From Erwinia_E haradaeae_A (GTDB lineage Bacteria; Pseudomonadota; Gammaproteobacteria; Enterobacterales; Enterobacteriaceae): 64,000 nucleotides of DNA. The notes under the pieces were generated by a model. That model was given only the letters and a program-made list of their open reading frames with translations. It did not search any database and had not been told where the DNA came from. Shown in pieces: positions 11,173 through 21,994 of the stretch. Position 1 is the stretch's first letter. The number at the start of each line of letters is the position of its first letter. The stretch is from contig NZ_LR217725.1 of NCBI RefSeq assembly GCF_900698965.1, forward strand, positions 62,001-126,000, given 5' to 3'. The position numbers were made by a program, and so were the translations under genes.

Positions 11173-11193
11173 TATTTCTATTATATAGAAATA
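11173..11193. repeat. Inverted repeat, 9-bp arms, 3-nt loop
   Basis: TATTTCTAT and ATAGAAATA pair perfectly around TAT, 80 bp beyond the 3' end of tRNA-Leu and 100 bp upstream of valS. It could help define the 3' end of the tRNA transcript, but no T-run follows on the minus strand. Confidence 0.6.
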
Positions 11194-11271
11194 GCTTGAG
11201 TTAATAGATATATAATGCATGGATAAGTATCAGATTGATCTATCTCATAACACCATAAGAATGTTATATTA

Positions 11272-11356
11272 TGGTACCGAAGGCCGGAATTGAACCGGCA
11301 CGCCTTTCGGCGGTTGATTTTGAGTCAACTGCGTCTACCAATTTCGCCACTTCGGC
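11272..11356 (-). tRNA. leuX: tRNA-Leu(CAA)
   Basis: This 85-nt class II tRNA reads UUG leucine codons. The anticodon stem GTTGA/TCAAC encloses the loop CTCAAAA, giving anticodon CAA. A long variable arm, the TTCAATT T-loop and an encoded CCA end are present. The sequence closely follows E. coli leuX. One departure stands out: base 72 is T, so the first acceptor pair is G1-U72 rather than G1-C72. Confidence 0.96.
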
Positions 11357-13491
11357 TGCTCTAGGGGTGTATAGATAACAGGTTTATATTACATTGTTTT
11401 TTTCTATTTATGCAACTTGATTTCAACTGTTATAGATGGAATCTTAAGATGCGTAAGATACTAAGTATAATTGCATATAAATATTGAATGTATAATAGGT
11501 ACAATACTGCAGATCCTATCTCGATCTTATAATCATTATAACAACAGGTTATACAAGAGGTTAGGAATTCTATAAAGCTTTCTGTGTTGTATTGAAAATA
11601 TCTATATTAAATTGAGAGCCTTGATGGTTGACAGTGTTAGTGTTAGTTAAATAAGGAACCTTAAGGATCAGTAAGCGTAGACCGAGTGAACGCATAAGTA
11701 GTATCATGTAATCTAGCTGAACCAGAGTACATGATTAAGAGCTATTATGATGAGGTGCATAAAAATTTAGCGTGATCTCGGTATTGATATATCTCAAGAC
11801 TGTAGATGCTAACTTATAAAATATAAACCGTCTTGTAGTAAAGTAACAACAACCTCTGACGCTCTCAATACTCATTACTATCCTAAACAATACTATTCTA
11901 AGCAAGCATGACAGTAAATAAGTAACGTATAAGGTTTTTCTCGTGGTGATTAGTGCGATAAAGATCATGTCTAACTATATGTTAGATAATATATTATATG
12001 ATTTAATGCGCTTTTCCATGCCGAGCCTTGGCCTTGTATATATAATGCAGACAAACACTAATATTATCTGCATTCTAGACCTGAGTGTTCTTAGCTATAC
12101 TGTGCTATTAGAGATGTAAGATCGCACAAGGTACCGATAATATGTTTGTTTGTGTAGAAATGTTAATTGATTCCAATTGTTATAAGTAAGGCACATAAAA
12201 TATGCGGCGCTAATATATATGCTACATAAGATCATATAAAAAGATATTGTACTATGCTGAGAGCTAGTGCTAGAAAGATTTTTGATCATTAGTATTAAGA
12301 TATATAGACTTTCCATATCTTCAGAGAAGACTATGTAACATTTTGTATTATTTTATAGATATTAGAATCATAATAGATATTTTATTGTTTTATAGCGGAA
12401 AGTTTTACAGCTGAAATTTAGGCTGTTCTTATTCCACTATCTAAAGCATATTAACACTATCTATTGGCAAATGGAAGTGACTATAAACAATTGATATTTT
12501 TAAAAATCGCAATGTGAGTAATTGTTTTTTATTAACAGTGTTTATATGATCTGTAAGCACTATTGGTATCGCACGTTCAGTTTTTTCTTGGAAACTGAGG
12601 GGTGCTGATTATTCATTATAATTTAATGCAATTAAAGACATTCAATTAAGAAGCGCCAATTATTAATAGATATATACAACAGATAACATCTATTCATGTT
12701 AATAACAGAGATAATCTGTTATGAATCAGCTCCTAAATAACCTCACCTTATGTAATATAAAACGCATATGTTAATTTCTAAAATACAACTAATATCAAAA
12801 AATTATTCTAGGTATAATCAAAATTATCAAAAATCAGACTACGTTCTATGTCTAGATCGGTTTGTTACAGTAGTCTACGTTTTCAGAAAAACACTATTTT
12901 TATACAATATATAAAAATATAGCATTACAACAAGAGATTATTCTGAATATTTTTATAACATTGACAATGTTTGGCATAACTAAGGCTACACATCAAATAG
13001 AAATGAAGTTTACAATATTAGCGTAAAATCACTCAATCAAAAATCACTAAATAATCACTAATATTATTCATGTATCAAGGGAAAGCAATTAAATATAATA
13101 TTGGTATTCTGTATATTTTTCCAATTTAACATATCAAGCTTTTCATCATGTTCAAGCTGTTTCTCACACTGTTATTCTAAATGATTAGTGACGACTTTAT
13201 CAGAAGATATGTTAATCTTGAAAGGAATTAGTAATCGTATTGCTATTAGGTGTCTTGATGTTTATTAAATATATACATCAGTATATATTTAATATATTTT
13301 AATTTTTATATTTAATATGTTGCGCATGTTTCAAAAGATTTTTCAATATCCATTAACAGACTATAGTGCTGAAATTATCTTATTGATGTTGCATAGAGGT
13401 CACATCGCGTTCTTCTAGTTTATCTATCACATATAGATGGGGTCTTTTACCTTTAGTACCACTAACTCATTGCATCTGGTGGATAGCAGAT
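11357..13491. other. Gene-free stretch, 2.1 kb
   Basis: No gene can be supported. Two minus-strand frames (11735-11968 and 12095-12316) have no recognisable similarity. The stretch holds an 8-bp inverted repeat (AATGCAGA/TCTGCATT) near 12044-12074, an 8-bp hairpin around TCTGTTA at 12702-12722, and a long perfect hairpin sequence at 13263-13294 about 200 bp before fieF. Confidence 0.55.
13263..13294. repeat. Perfect inverted repeat, 14-bp arms, 4-nt loop
   Basis: TATTAAATATATAC and GTATATATTTAATA are exact complements around ATCA, about 200 bp upstream of the fieF start. Confidence 0.85.
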
Positions 13492-14376
13492 ATGCATATA
13501 GAATACACACGGCAAGTTTTTATGGCGGCCATAGCAGCGATATTACTTGCATTTCTGTTATTAATTATCAAATTTTTCGCTTGGTGGTGCACGGGTTCAG
13601 TAAGTTTACTGGCGGCACTCATAGATTCGTTAGTGGACATTGCTGCTTCATTGACAAATCTGTTAATCATACGCTATGCCATGCAGCCAGCTGATTCTGA
13701 GCATACATTTGGCCATGGTAAGGCCGAGTCTCTTGCAGTATTAGCTCAAAGTGTATTTATCTGTGCTTCTGCTCTCTTTCTTTTTTTTACTGGCTTTCAA
13801 AAAATGTTTTCCCCTAGGGAGCTCAAGGAACCTTTAATATTAGTTATAGTTACCTTGATAGCTTTGTTTTCTACGCTAGTTTTAGTTACCTTTCAGCGCT
13901 GGGTAGTCCGAAACACTCAAAGTCAGGCTATACGTGCAGATATGTTGCATTATCAATCAGATATAGTAATCAATAGTGCAATTTTATTAGCTATAGTTTT
14001 AAGTTGGTGCGGTTATTATTGGGCTGATGCATTATGTGCTCTGAATATTGGAGGGTGGATTTTATATTCTGCATGGCGCATGGCGCGTGAGGCTGTACAG
14101 GTATTACTCGATCATGCTTTACCCATGACAGAGCATCAAGCGATTGTAAAAATTGTTTCAGCATGGCCTGGTATCTGCGGAGTGCATGGTATTCGTACGC
14201 GCCAGGCTGGTGCAACACGTTTTATTCAACTCCACATAGAAATGGAAGATAACTTACCCTTATACGAGGCACATAGTATATCTCACCATGTTGAACAAGC
14301 ACTGCGTATGCGATTTCCTGGTTCGGACGTGATTATCCATCAAGATCCGCGTTCTGTGGTATCTCACGAACACTAA
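13492..14376 (+). CDS. fieF: Cation-efflux pump FieF (YiiP type)
   Basis: This cation diffusion facilitator exports Zn2+ or Fe2+ from the cytosol in exchange for protons. The 294 residues compare with 300 in E. coli. The transmembrane metal site is intact: the DSLVD pair near residues 42-46 and the HYQSD pair near 150-154. The FGHGKAES loop follows TM2, and the C-terminal cytoplasmic dimer domain (TRFIQLHIEMED, then HQDPRSV) is kept. The start aligns with the E. coli N-terminus; a later in-frame ATG at residue 11 is less likely. pfkA follows on the same strand 400 bp away, the same order as in E. coli. Confidence 0.97.
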   Translation: MHIEYTRQVFMAAIAAILLAFLLLIIKFFAWWCTGSVSLLAALIDSLVDIAASLTNLLIIRYAMQPADSEHTFGHGKAESLAVLAQSVFICASALFLFFTGFQKMFSPRELKEPLILVIVTLIALFSTLVLVTFQRWVVRNTQSQAIRADMLHYQSDIVINSAILLAIVLSWCGYYWADALCALNIGGWILYSAWRMAREAVQVLLDHALPMTEHQAIVKIVSAWPGICGVHGIRTRQAGATRFIQLHIEMEDNLPLYEAHSISHHVEQALRMRFPGSDVIIHQDPRSVVSHEH

Positions 14377-14776
14377 GGCATATTGCTATCATAGCAGAGG
14401 TTTTAGAATATCTTGTAGTCTTAAATGTATTGCGGTTGATGTTCAATCATCCAGAGGTAATCAAAAGTATAGCAAGTCTATGAAGCTAATAGAGTAGAAT
14501 AATAACGATTAGTATAGTAATTCTGCTATTCAGAATGAGTCGATGATTCAACTTAATACAGAAATCATGACATGCGTCAATTATTACTTAACAAGCACAA
14601 CCTCATGATTAGTCCATCATATGTCTATTAACTATTTTAGCTTTTAGGTTTATCTGTGCTCGACTCTTATCTTTATTCTTTGAGCGTATCGCAATGCTTT
14701 TTGGTTGGCAAGTGATATACGCGATTGTTCTTGTCGTGGATCATATACAACCTGATGACTATATTGAGAGGATTTG
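14377..14776. other. Spacer between fieF and pfkA
   Basis: This 400-bp spacer holds the upstream region of pfkA, with AGAGGA at 14767-14772 as its ribosome-binding site. I see no other signal in it. Confidence 0.5.
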
Positions 14777-15739
14777 ATGATTAATAAAATCGGTATACTA
14801 ACCAGCGGTGGAGATGCTCCAGGCATGAATGCCGCAATCCGTGGTATTGTCCGTACAGGTATTAGTGAAGGTTTAGAAATCTTTGGGATTTATGATGGGT
14901 ATTTAGGATTGTATGAAGATAGAATGATTACTCTTAATCGTTATAGCGTATCGGATATTATTAACCGTGGTGGGACATTTTTAGGATCGGCTCGTTTCCC
15001 TGAATTTTGTTTAAAAGAAATACGTAGTATTGCGATAAACAATATGATCACACGTGGAATTGATGCTTTAGTGGTGATTGGTGGCGATGGTTCTTATATG
15101 GGTGCCAAATCTTTAACGGAAATGGGGTTTCCTTGTATCAGTCTACCAGGGACCATTGATAATGACGTAGCGGGGACGGATTATACTATTGGCTATTTTA
15201 CTGCATTAGAAACAGTGGTAGAAGCTATGGATCGTTTACGTGACACCTCTTCTTCGCATCAACGTATTTCTATTGTAGAGGTTATGGGACGCCACTGTGG
15301 TGATTTAACTTTAGCTGCTGCAATTGCTGGAGGTTGTGAGTTTATCGTCTTGCCAGAGACTCCTGAAACTCGTGAGAAATTGGTTGATGAGATCAAAGAT
15401 GGGATTTCTCAAGGCAAAAAACATGCTATTGTAGCTATCACTGAGCATATTTGCGATATTAATGAGTTAGCACAATATATTCAAGAAGAAACTAAACGAG
15501 ACACACGTGTTACTGTACTAGGGCATATTCAAAGGGGCGGTTCTCCAGTGGCGTATGATCGCATTCTTGCCTCACGCATGGGTGCTTACGCCACTAAGTT
15601 ATTACTAGAAGGTTCTTACGGATGTTGTATAGGTATTCAAAATGAGAAGATGGTACATCATAATATTATTGATGCTATTGACAATATGAAGCGTCCATTT
15701 AAATATGACTGGCTAGAGATTGCTAAGAAGTTGTATTAG
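14777..15739 (+). CDS. pfkA: 6-phosphofructokinase I
   Basis: The enzyme phosphorylates fructose 6-phosphate with ATP, the committed step of glycolysis, as a cytosolic tetramer. The 320 residues equal the E. coli length. The N-terminal GILTSGGDAPGMN loop, the ATP-binding GGDGSYMGA, the catalytic TIDND segment (Asp near 128), and the substrate-binding EVMGRHCGDL and HIQRGGSP segments are all present. I place the start at ATG 14777; a TTG directly before it would extend the protein by one residue but leave too little room after the AGAGGA ribosome-binding site. The gene indicates working glycolysis. Confidence 0.98.
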   Translation: MINKIGILTSGGDAPGMNAAIRGIVRTGISEGLEIFGIYDGYLGLYEDRMITLNRYSVSDIINRGGTFLGSARFPEFCLKEIRSIAINNMITRGIDALVVIGGDGSYMGAKSLTEMGFPCISLPGTIDNDVAGTDYTIGYFTALETVVEAMDRLRDTSSSHQRISIVEVMGRHCGDLTLAAAIAGGCEFIVLPETPETREKLVDEIKDGISQGKKHAIVAITEHICDINELAQYIQEETKRDTRVTVLGHIQRGGSPVAYDRILASRMGAYATKLLLEGSYGCCIGIQNEKMVHHNIIDAIDNMKRPFKYDWLEIAKKLY

Positions 15740-16937
15740 CACTCTTTGTAGGTATTGTTATATCTTAAGTGCTATTATGATGTCAGTTTTAAAATCTTAG
15801 ATGGCAAACTACCAGAACTATTTACACAGTGATGCTATGGTGTAAGATCATTTTGTCCATACATCGGTTGTGTATGGCAACTCTCTTCTAGCTAGTAATA
15901 TCAGTGATCTGGTATGCCTACTACGTGTTGTCCTTGATAATTTTTTATACTCTTTTATACTCTAAGAGTAAAAAAGAAACACGATGGCTCTCCTTGTTAT
16001 ATGCGTGATCGACCTCTCATACATAGTCGAGGTCCTGTATTTATTGGGTTCATACCATCTATGTCTAGAACAGAATTTAGTGTCTAACCATCTAATTGAT
16101 TTATCTTCACTGATTAGGCTAAATTCTATCCATGATACATAATCTTACGAGATACTAAGTAAATCGTTTAGGAAAATAAGATATTGTGCTTTGCTATTGC
16201 GTGTATAGCAATCATTATGTATAGCTTACATTAAATCACACTGTTTTTTCATGGAATCTATTTAATTTTGTATTGAGCAGCGCATAACTAAAATGTCTAT
16301 CTATAATAAACACATAAGTAGTAAAATGCTACGATTTTATCTTAGGATTTCTTACCTCCGAATGAGGTAAGAATTTTAGAACAATTATTGCTCAATTATG
16401 GCGTAAAGTATCTTGCTATCCTGAAAAAATAGAGTTTTATACATATCATATTGGTATAATTATAGTATGTGCATAATATAAAACTTGCATGGTATAGCAC
16501 TTAAGTAGAACTTAAGCGTGCATGCATTATTAGATTATACTTGGTATGTTCAGTATAATTTATAGTATAAGTTATACAGCTATTGAGACTGTATTTAAAA
16601 TACAAATACAAATAAAATAGTTTCCAATTCAGCAAAATCATAACAGTTTAATTGAGTTGTTTTCGTGATGGGTTGAATGATGATTTCAACTCTATTATCA
16701 GAGATAGCATAATTTTAGTGATTGAAATTTTTGAGTTATAAATTTTAGAAGATTTTAACGGAGATACAGATATACATATAAGGAATACTTAATAGTAAAG
16801 GAATACTCAATAGTATTAGGTTATTTAGGAATCCTATAATTAAGATTTATTCTGGTTTCTTAGCATACACAGTCTTGAAGATAGGCTCCATTTTCTAACT
16901 GAATAAATCTGTAGTCATATTTATTCATTGAGGTTTA
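15740..16937. other. Gene-free stretch, 1.2 kb, between convergent pfkA and cysE
   Basis: Both flanking genes point into this stretch. No gene is visible. It contains a terminator-like hairpin at 16349-16377 and a direct repeat of TTTTATACTCT around 15945-15963. Confidence 0.6.
16349..16377 (+). terminator. Terminator-like hairpin, 10-bp stem
   Basis: TTCTTACCTC and GAGGTAAGAA pair perfectly around CGAAT and are followed by TTTT. This is one of the more GC-rich stems in the deserts. It lies 610 bp beyond pfkA on the same strand, unusually far for its terminator, and nothing else precedes it on the plus strand. Confidence 0.4.
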
Positions 16938-17768
16938 TTATATTCCGTCGCCATATTCAAAACCTGTAAATACTGTTACCGGGTATTTATTCATAAGAAT
17001 AGATGATATATTATTCTTATGTTGTTTACTGACAACATTAGCTGGGACGCCAGCAACAGTAGTATAAGCAGGGACTGGTTGTAGAACTACAGATCCAGCC
17101 CCAACTTTTGCCCAGCACCCTACTTCAATGTTCCCAAGAATCTTGGCTCCCGCTCCAATTATAACCCATTCCTGAATTTTTGGATGTCTATCACCGCTAT
17201 CATCTTTACCAGTACCTCCAAGTGTCACTGATTGTAAAATTAATACATTATCCGCAATAACTGTAGTTTCACCGATTACAATGCCGGTTGCATGGTCTAG
17301 CAAGATACCGTGACCAAGTCTTGCGGCAGGGTGAATATCAACCGCGAATAATAACGAGCTTGCATGTTGAAGGTATATAGCAAGAGAGCGACGACCAACA
17401 TTCCATAAACAGTGGTACAGACGATAAATTTGTAAAGCATGAAAACCCTTCAAATATAATATTACTGTAGAGTATTTATCAACAGTAGGATCACGGTGAC
17501 GTGCTGCGTAAATATCATAAGCAGCAGAAATAATCATAGCTGGATTCTGTCGGTAAGTATCCTGAATGATCTCACGTAAATCTCTTTCAGATATAATATG
17601 ATTAGCTAGCTTATTAGCTAAAATGTAGCTTAAAGCAGTTCCAAGATTATTATATCTCAATAGAGCAGAATGATAAAAACTGACCAGCATCGGTTCACAT
17701 TCAGTGAGCTGACATGCTTCTTTTCTGATGTGACCCCAAATTTCTTCAGGCTCTATATGTAGCATCAT
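16938..17768 (-). CDS. cysE: Serine O-acetyltransferase
   Basis: The enzyme transfers acetyl from acetyl-CoA to serine, giving O-acetylserine for cysteine synthesis. Its 276 residues compare with 273 in E. coli. An N-terminal helical domain (about 1-140) precedes a left-handed beta-helix of hexapeptide repeats, with the active-site stretch DIHPAARLGHGILLDHATG and its two catalytic-region histidines. The extreme C-terminus FEYGDGI, which inserts into cysteine synthase in the family, is kept, and the Met equivalent to E. coli M256 (a feedback position) is also kept. It is the last gene of secB-gpsA-cysE, 53 bp after gpsA. Confidence 0.97.
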   Translation of the reverse strand: MMLHIEPEEIWGHIRKEACQLTECEPMLVSFYHSALLRYNNLGTALSYILANKLANHIISERDLREIIQDTYRQNPAMIISAAYDIYAARHRDPTVDKYSTVILYLKGFHALQIYRLYHCLWNVGRRSLAIYLQHASSLLFAVDIHPAARLGHGILLDHATGIVIGETTVIADNVLILQSVTLGGTGKDDSGDRHPKIQEWVIIGAGAKILGNIEVGCWAKVGAGSVVLQPVPAYTTVAGVPANVVSKQHKNNISSILMNKYPVTVFTGFEYGDGI

Positions 17769-17821
17769 TCATTCTCCAATAAAATATCGAGCATTTCGCA
17801 GTAAAAACTAATCAGTCTGAC

Positions 17822-18841
17822 TTAGCTTCTATCATTCTCCTCTTTTCTTGTCCGACTCAATAGGGCCTCTGCGGCATCTGTAATGCTTTTCCCGCAATAT
17901 AATATCTGATAAATTTGTTCACTAATTGGCATATCAACACCATAGCGTGCGGCTAGTGTTTTAATTTCTTTTGTGTTGCACCAACCTTCAATCACCTGCC
18001 CTATTGATTTTTTTGCGCTATAAATGTTATAACCTTTTCCTAGTAAGACGCCAAAGCGTCGATTACGAGACTGGTTATCTGTACAGGTTAGCACCAAATC
18101 TCCTAAACCTGACATGCCCGTAAAAGTAGCAGGATTAGCATGTAAAGCTGTCCCTAACCTAGTCATTTCCGCTAACCCTCTAGTGATCAATGTGGCCCTA
18201 GTATTAGCGCCAAAACCGATACCATCAGAGATGCCAGCTGCGATCGCAATTACATTTTTTACTGCTCCACCAAGTTGAACTCCAATCATGTCAGGGTTAT
18301 TGTATACTCGTAATTTTCTGTTGCAATGTAATAGTTTTTGCAATTCTATTGCAAATGCTCTATCTGTTGCTGCTAACGTAATTGCGGTTGGTGCGCCTAT
18401 TGCTACTTCATTAGCAAAAGTTGGTCCTGATATTACGGCTAAGGGGATATATTTACCAAGTATTTCAGATGCAACATCTTTGAGCAGGCGTCCAGTATTC
18501 TTTTCTAGACCTTTTGTTGCCCAGATTAAACGTGAATCAGTACGAAGATGAGGTTGAATGCGCTGCAACACATTTCCAAATACATAGCTTGGCACGGCTA
18601 TCAGTAGATCTTGACTAGCTGATATTGTTTTAGCAAGATTGGTTTCAATTATTAAGGTGTCTGGAAAAAGTACTTTAGGAAGAATGGCACGATGATATCG
18701 GTATATTTTTAGTTGAGTCTGATGATAAGGATTGTGCCCCCATAGTATGACTTGATGGCCACTACGAGCTAGCATAATAGCTAGCGCGGTCCCATATGAA
18801 CCAGCTCCAATAATGCTCATTATAGCATCAGAGTTTTTCAT
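17822..18841 (-). CDS. gpsA: Glycerol-3-phosphate dehydrogenase (NAD(P)+)
   Basis: The enzyme reduces dihydroxyacetone phosphate to sn-glycerol 3-phosphate, the backbone of phospholipids. The 339 residues equal the E. coli length. The Rossmann fold starts with IGAGSYGTALAIMLA (residues 11-25), and the catalytic lysine lies in QLGGAVKNVIAIAAGISDG. The ATG directly abuts the secB stop codon, so the two are surely co-transcribed and perhaps translationally coupled. Its retention implies the symbiont still makes at least part of its own membrane lipid. Confidence 0.98.
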   Translation of the reverse strand: MKNSDAIMSIIGAGSYGTALAIMLARSGHQVILWGHNPYHQTQLKIYRYHRAILPKVLFPDTLIIETNLAKTISASQDLLIAVPSYVFGNVLQRIQPHLRTDSRLIWATKGLEKNTGRLLKDVASEILGKYIPLAVISGPTFANEVAIGAPTAITLAATDRAFAIELQKLLHCNRKLRVYNNPDMIGVQLGGAVKNVIAIAAGISDGIGFGANTRATLITRGLAEMTRLGTALHANPATFTGMSGLGDLVLTCTDNQSRNRRFGVLLGKGYNIYSAKKSIGQVIEGWCNTKEIKTLAARYGVDMPISEQIYQILYCGKSITDAAEALLSRTRKEENDRS

Positions 18842-19303
18842 TTATGTATCCGGGGTGTGTTCTGTGTGTTTAGATTCCTGAAGGTACCTTATAAATAGGG
18901 TATCAAAATTTACCGGCTCAAGATGTAGTGATGGAAAGGTGCTATGCCATATTAAGTTAGCGATACATGCACGTGCGTAGGGAAAAAGAATATTTGGACA
19001 ACATGAGCCTAAGAGATGTGCTATTTTGTTTTCTTCCGTTTCACTAACAGAGAAGATTCCGGCCTGTTCTACCTCGCATAAAAATGCAATTTTTTTAGAA
19101 AGGTTTGTAATAACAGTGACTCGTAGGATTACCTCGTACGTTTTATCTATCAAATGAGTAGAGCTAGTACCTAGGTTTAGTGTAACCTGAGGATCCCAAG
19201 GCTCTTGAAATACTTGTGGTGTTTTTGGTGATTCAAAAGAGATATCTTTAGTGTAAATCCGATGGATTTTAGGAGATCCATCACCATTATCTTTCTCTAA
19301 CAT
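18842..19303 (-). CDS. secB: Protein-export chaperone SecB
   Basis: SecB is a tetrameric cytosolic chaperone that keeps preproteins unfolded and hands them to SecA. Its 153 residues compare with 155 in E. coli. The conserved IYTKDISFESP strand, the CEVEQAGIF segment and the NILFPYARACIANL segment are present; the N-terminus is shortened by a few residues and the acidic tail is reduced. It leads the secB-gpsA-cysE block, which keeps the enteric order without grxC. A small inverted repeat (TACGAT-ATG-ATCGTA) lies 27 bp upstream at 19330-19344. Confidence 0.97.
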   Translation of the reverse strand: MLEKDNGDGSPKIHRIYTKDISFESPKTPQVFQEPWDPQVTLNLGTSSTHLIDKTYEVILRVTVITNLSKKIAFLCEVEQAGIFSVSETEENKIAHLLGSCCPNILFPYARACIANLIWHSTFPSLHLEPVNFDTLFIRYLQESKHTEHTPDT

Positions 19304-20373
19304 AGAAACTTTGTAATCCTGTTAATTAGTACGATATGATCGTATCACAGCGCATATAAAGCGGTTCGCATTTTCACAGCCTATTCCTGATGATTATTGA
19401 GAGGGTATATAGTATTTTGTATAATCATTAGAATTTTGGGATTGTATTGCGCACCGTTTTAGATGTAACTTGATATTTCTCAATATCATTAAAGAGGTTT
19501 TTGTAAGTAATATATAAGCTTTTATTTATATATCATATATATTTTGAATTATATACATTAATAGTTCTAACTGAGATCACTACGTAAAATTTAGATAACT
19601 ATTGCCTGTTTGTATTGATACAGGACTAGAGATGCATCATGCTTACAAAAAGTGCTATGCTTTATTGTTATGCAAAATCATGGATCTTTCTTCTGTAAGT
19701 GCTCAGCCATCATAATGCATTTTCTTATTAACAGACTGTATCAGTTCAGATTATATCGATTTTGGATAAAATAATCAGATATAGAACCTGCCTTGAAAAC
19801 TCAAAAAGATTATATGCATTAGAAAAGATCATTAATTGCAATTAATATAGAATGGTACTCTATTAATTAATAAAACAGAAAATATCGCTATCTGGTGTGT
19901 TCTTAAGTAGTCTATTTTAGTAGATAGTTCTAGTTATTAACGTTTCGCCTTGTAATTAATAGGATTTAATAATCCATAATATGAGAGAGTCAATAGTTTT
20001 TCATCGAACTCAAAACTCACTAATGAGGTTAATGAATACTATGGGTTTTCTCTATTAGAGGATGTTACACATCAATGCGAAAGTTGAAAACTATACTGTC
20101 ACTGCATGCTCGAATTAGTATAGTTTTATTAAGTATAGTGTTATTAAAGCATATTATTATATATATCTATATAATGCGACATAGTATGTATTATTAATAC
20201 AGATGTCATTTTATATTGACTGCATGATGATTGGTCATAAAGCCGATTGTTTTATTATTCAGAGTGTCGCGTTTTAAAACTTAAACATATAATTGCATGT
20301 TTCATGAGATAGGATCTGTAATATTTTGATAAGGCAATATAGCATGAAATACCTTGGGTAAGGATTACATACT

Positions 20374-20580
20374 ATGCAGTATTCGGCAGGTCACTACTAT
20401 GTACAACATCAAGACTATATAAATCATCAAGTTTTAAGACGTAGGGTGGAATGTTACACTACTTGTATGAGAAAAATTTTAATTAATATGAATAGCAGTG
20501 TCTATTCAGTAAACACATCGATGATGTTCGTTACTGACGTGCAGAGTATGAAATTTTTATGTATTATACATATAATGTGA
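20374..20580 (+). CDS. Possible small protein, unknown
   Basis: A 68-codon frame starts with ATG nine bases after AAGGA, a reasonable ribosome-binding site. The peptide (beginning MQYSAGHYYVQ) is rich in Tyr, His, Met and Cys with no recognisable domain, signal peptide or membrane helix. It lies alone in the middle of the largest desert. Frames of this length arise by chance in AT-rich DNA, so I regard it as unproven. Confidence 0.15.
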   Translation: MQYSAGHYYVQHQDYINHQVLRRRVECYTTCMRKILINMNSSVYSVNTSMMFVTDVQSMKFLCIIHIM

Positions 20581-21122
20581 TAGATAGCTTCGATAAATAA
20601 TCTTATGAAAGTTGGCTTATGTAGGTATAAAGTCGTTCAGCGGGTTGCGCTTAACAAGGGTCATGACGGAAAAATACACACAAGTTATTACTAATTTTAG
20701 GTCTTATGCAGGTCGCGCTTCTTCTCTTAACTTTTATTGCGTTCAGTAGTTATAAACGAGTGTTTCTTGGGTATCTTGCGTGTTATTGGATACTATTTTA
20801 TATTTATAACTTAAGCCAAACATAGCCTAGATATTTTTTGTATCTTGTATATAGTCAACACGGCATGTATTGAGGTATTTTTTATCACTGAGCGTGCCAT
20901 GCGTCAATATTTTAATTATATTAAACTCCTATTATGATGCTCTTCATATGCTTTTCATGTGGCTTGTTTACTGAATCATTCTGCAGAATGTAGATTGTCA
21001 ATTGACCAACGTTATATTAATCTATAATCATAATTGATGTAATTGGTCTTATGAGGTGTCGTGAAAAAAGATTATTTCATATCGTGATGGATTGAATCCA
21101 TGAGGTCTTTAGAGTAAGCGTC

Positions 21123-21140
21123 GTGTGGTACTATATAAAT
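21123..21140. repeat. Dispersed 18-bp repeat, copy 1
   Basis: GTGTGGTACTATATAAAT occurs here and again at 24441-24458 in the same orientation, 3.3 kb apart. Confidence 0.85.
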
Positions 21141-21546
21141 TATAAATTGAATAGATAACATGTGATTCAATGTTGTGAGGCGGCTGACGATTAGAGTAGA
21201 AATATTTCATTTATACAACGAAGAGCATAGCCAGCAGAGTTTTATGTAATTTACATTTATGCTAACGTTGTTATGTAGTGTAATATTTAGACTTGATACT
21301 AAAAGAATTTTTAATGACAATTTTGACTATAATTTTATTAGTAGGTCTTTGACTAAGATTAGTCCATACGGACATATAATATACTATAGATAAAGCATTG
21401 ATTATTTCTTAATGTTTACTGAGTGTGATGTTCTAGTATGTCCTAATTGGTCTAGGGTTAAAGAAGTTTTTCTTAACATTAAATTAATGAATTAAATTGT
21501 ACGCATACATCTTTTTGATGTGCATGAATTGCTCAGAGTATATTTT

Positions 21547-21594
21547 AATGTTGTAATGTTGTAATGTTGTAATGTTGTAATGTTGTAATGTTGT
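21547..21594. repeat. Tandem array (AATGTTGT)x6
   Basis: Six perfect copies of an 8-bp unit run head to tail in the middle of a desert. The perfection suggests recent slippage expansion, so the copy number probably varies between strains. Confidence 0.95.
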
Positions 21595-21964
21595 ATAAGG
21601 ATTGCGTTATGCAGAATTTCTTCAGAATCTTTTAAGGTGTAGCATGAAAAAATTATATCCTAATACATTATTATAGATGCATCATTATGATAATCATCAG
21701 TATTTGGTATTATAAAAGTCAGTTTTAAGTTAAGAGATATAAAATTTCAATATATACGAAGATCTATATCTAGAATGTTAGGTCGATAAACTTTTTATGC
21801 TGATCAACGTTAAATAAACATTTATAAATAAAAACATATGATGGTTATATCGATAAAGTGACTTAATTAGAGTTGATTAACATCATACATATTCCTGCCT
21901 AATACAGGGTAACTTTGATTCAAGCATTATACATAATAAATTATTTAAAGATTAAATACATTCA

Positions 21965-21994
21965 ATTTATGAGCAGATACTCATAAATCTTTTT
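21965..21994 (+). terminator. Terminator-like hairpin without an adjacent gene
   Basis: ATTTATGAG and CTCATAAAT pair perfectly around CAGATA, and CTTTTT follows on the plus strand. No plus-strand gene precedes it for several kilobases, so it is either a relic of a lost gene or part of an unrecognised transcript. Confidence 0.35.

Noticed and set aside
11735..12316. Two minus-strand frames of 77 and 73 codons
   Set aside because: Neither resembles any protein I know; both lie in a desert and are within chance length.
20706..20825. 39-codon hydrophobic peptide frame (MQVALLLLTFIAF...)
   Set aside because: A leader-like start is intriguing, but there is no clear ribosome-binding site or neighbour gene.
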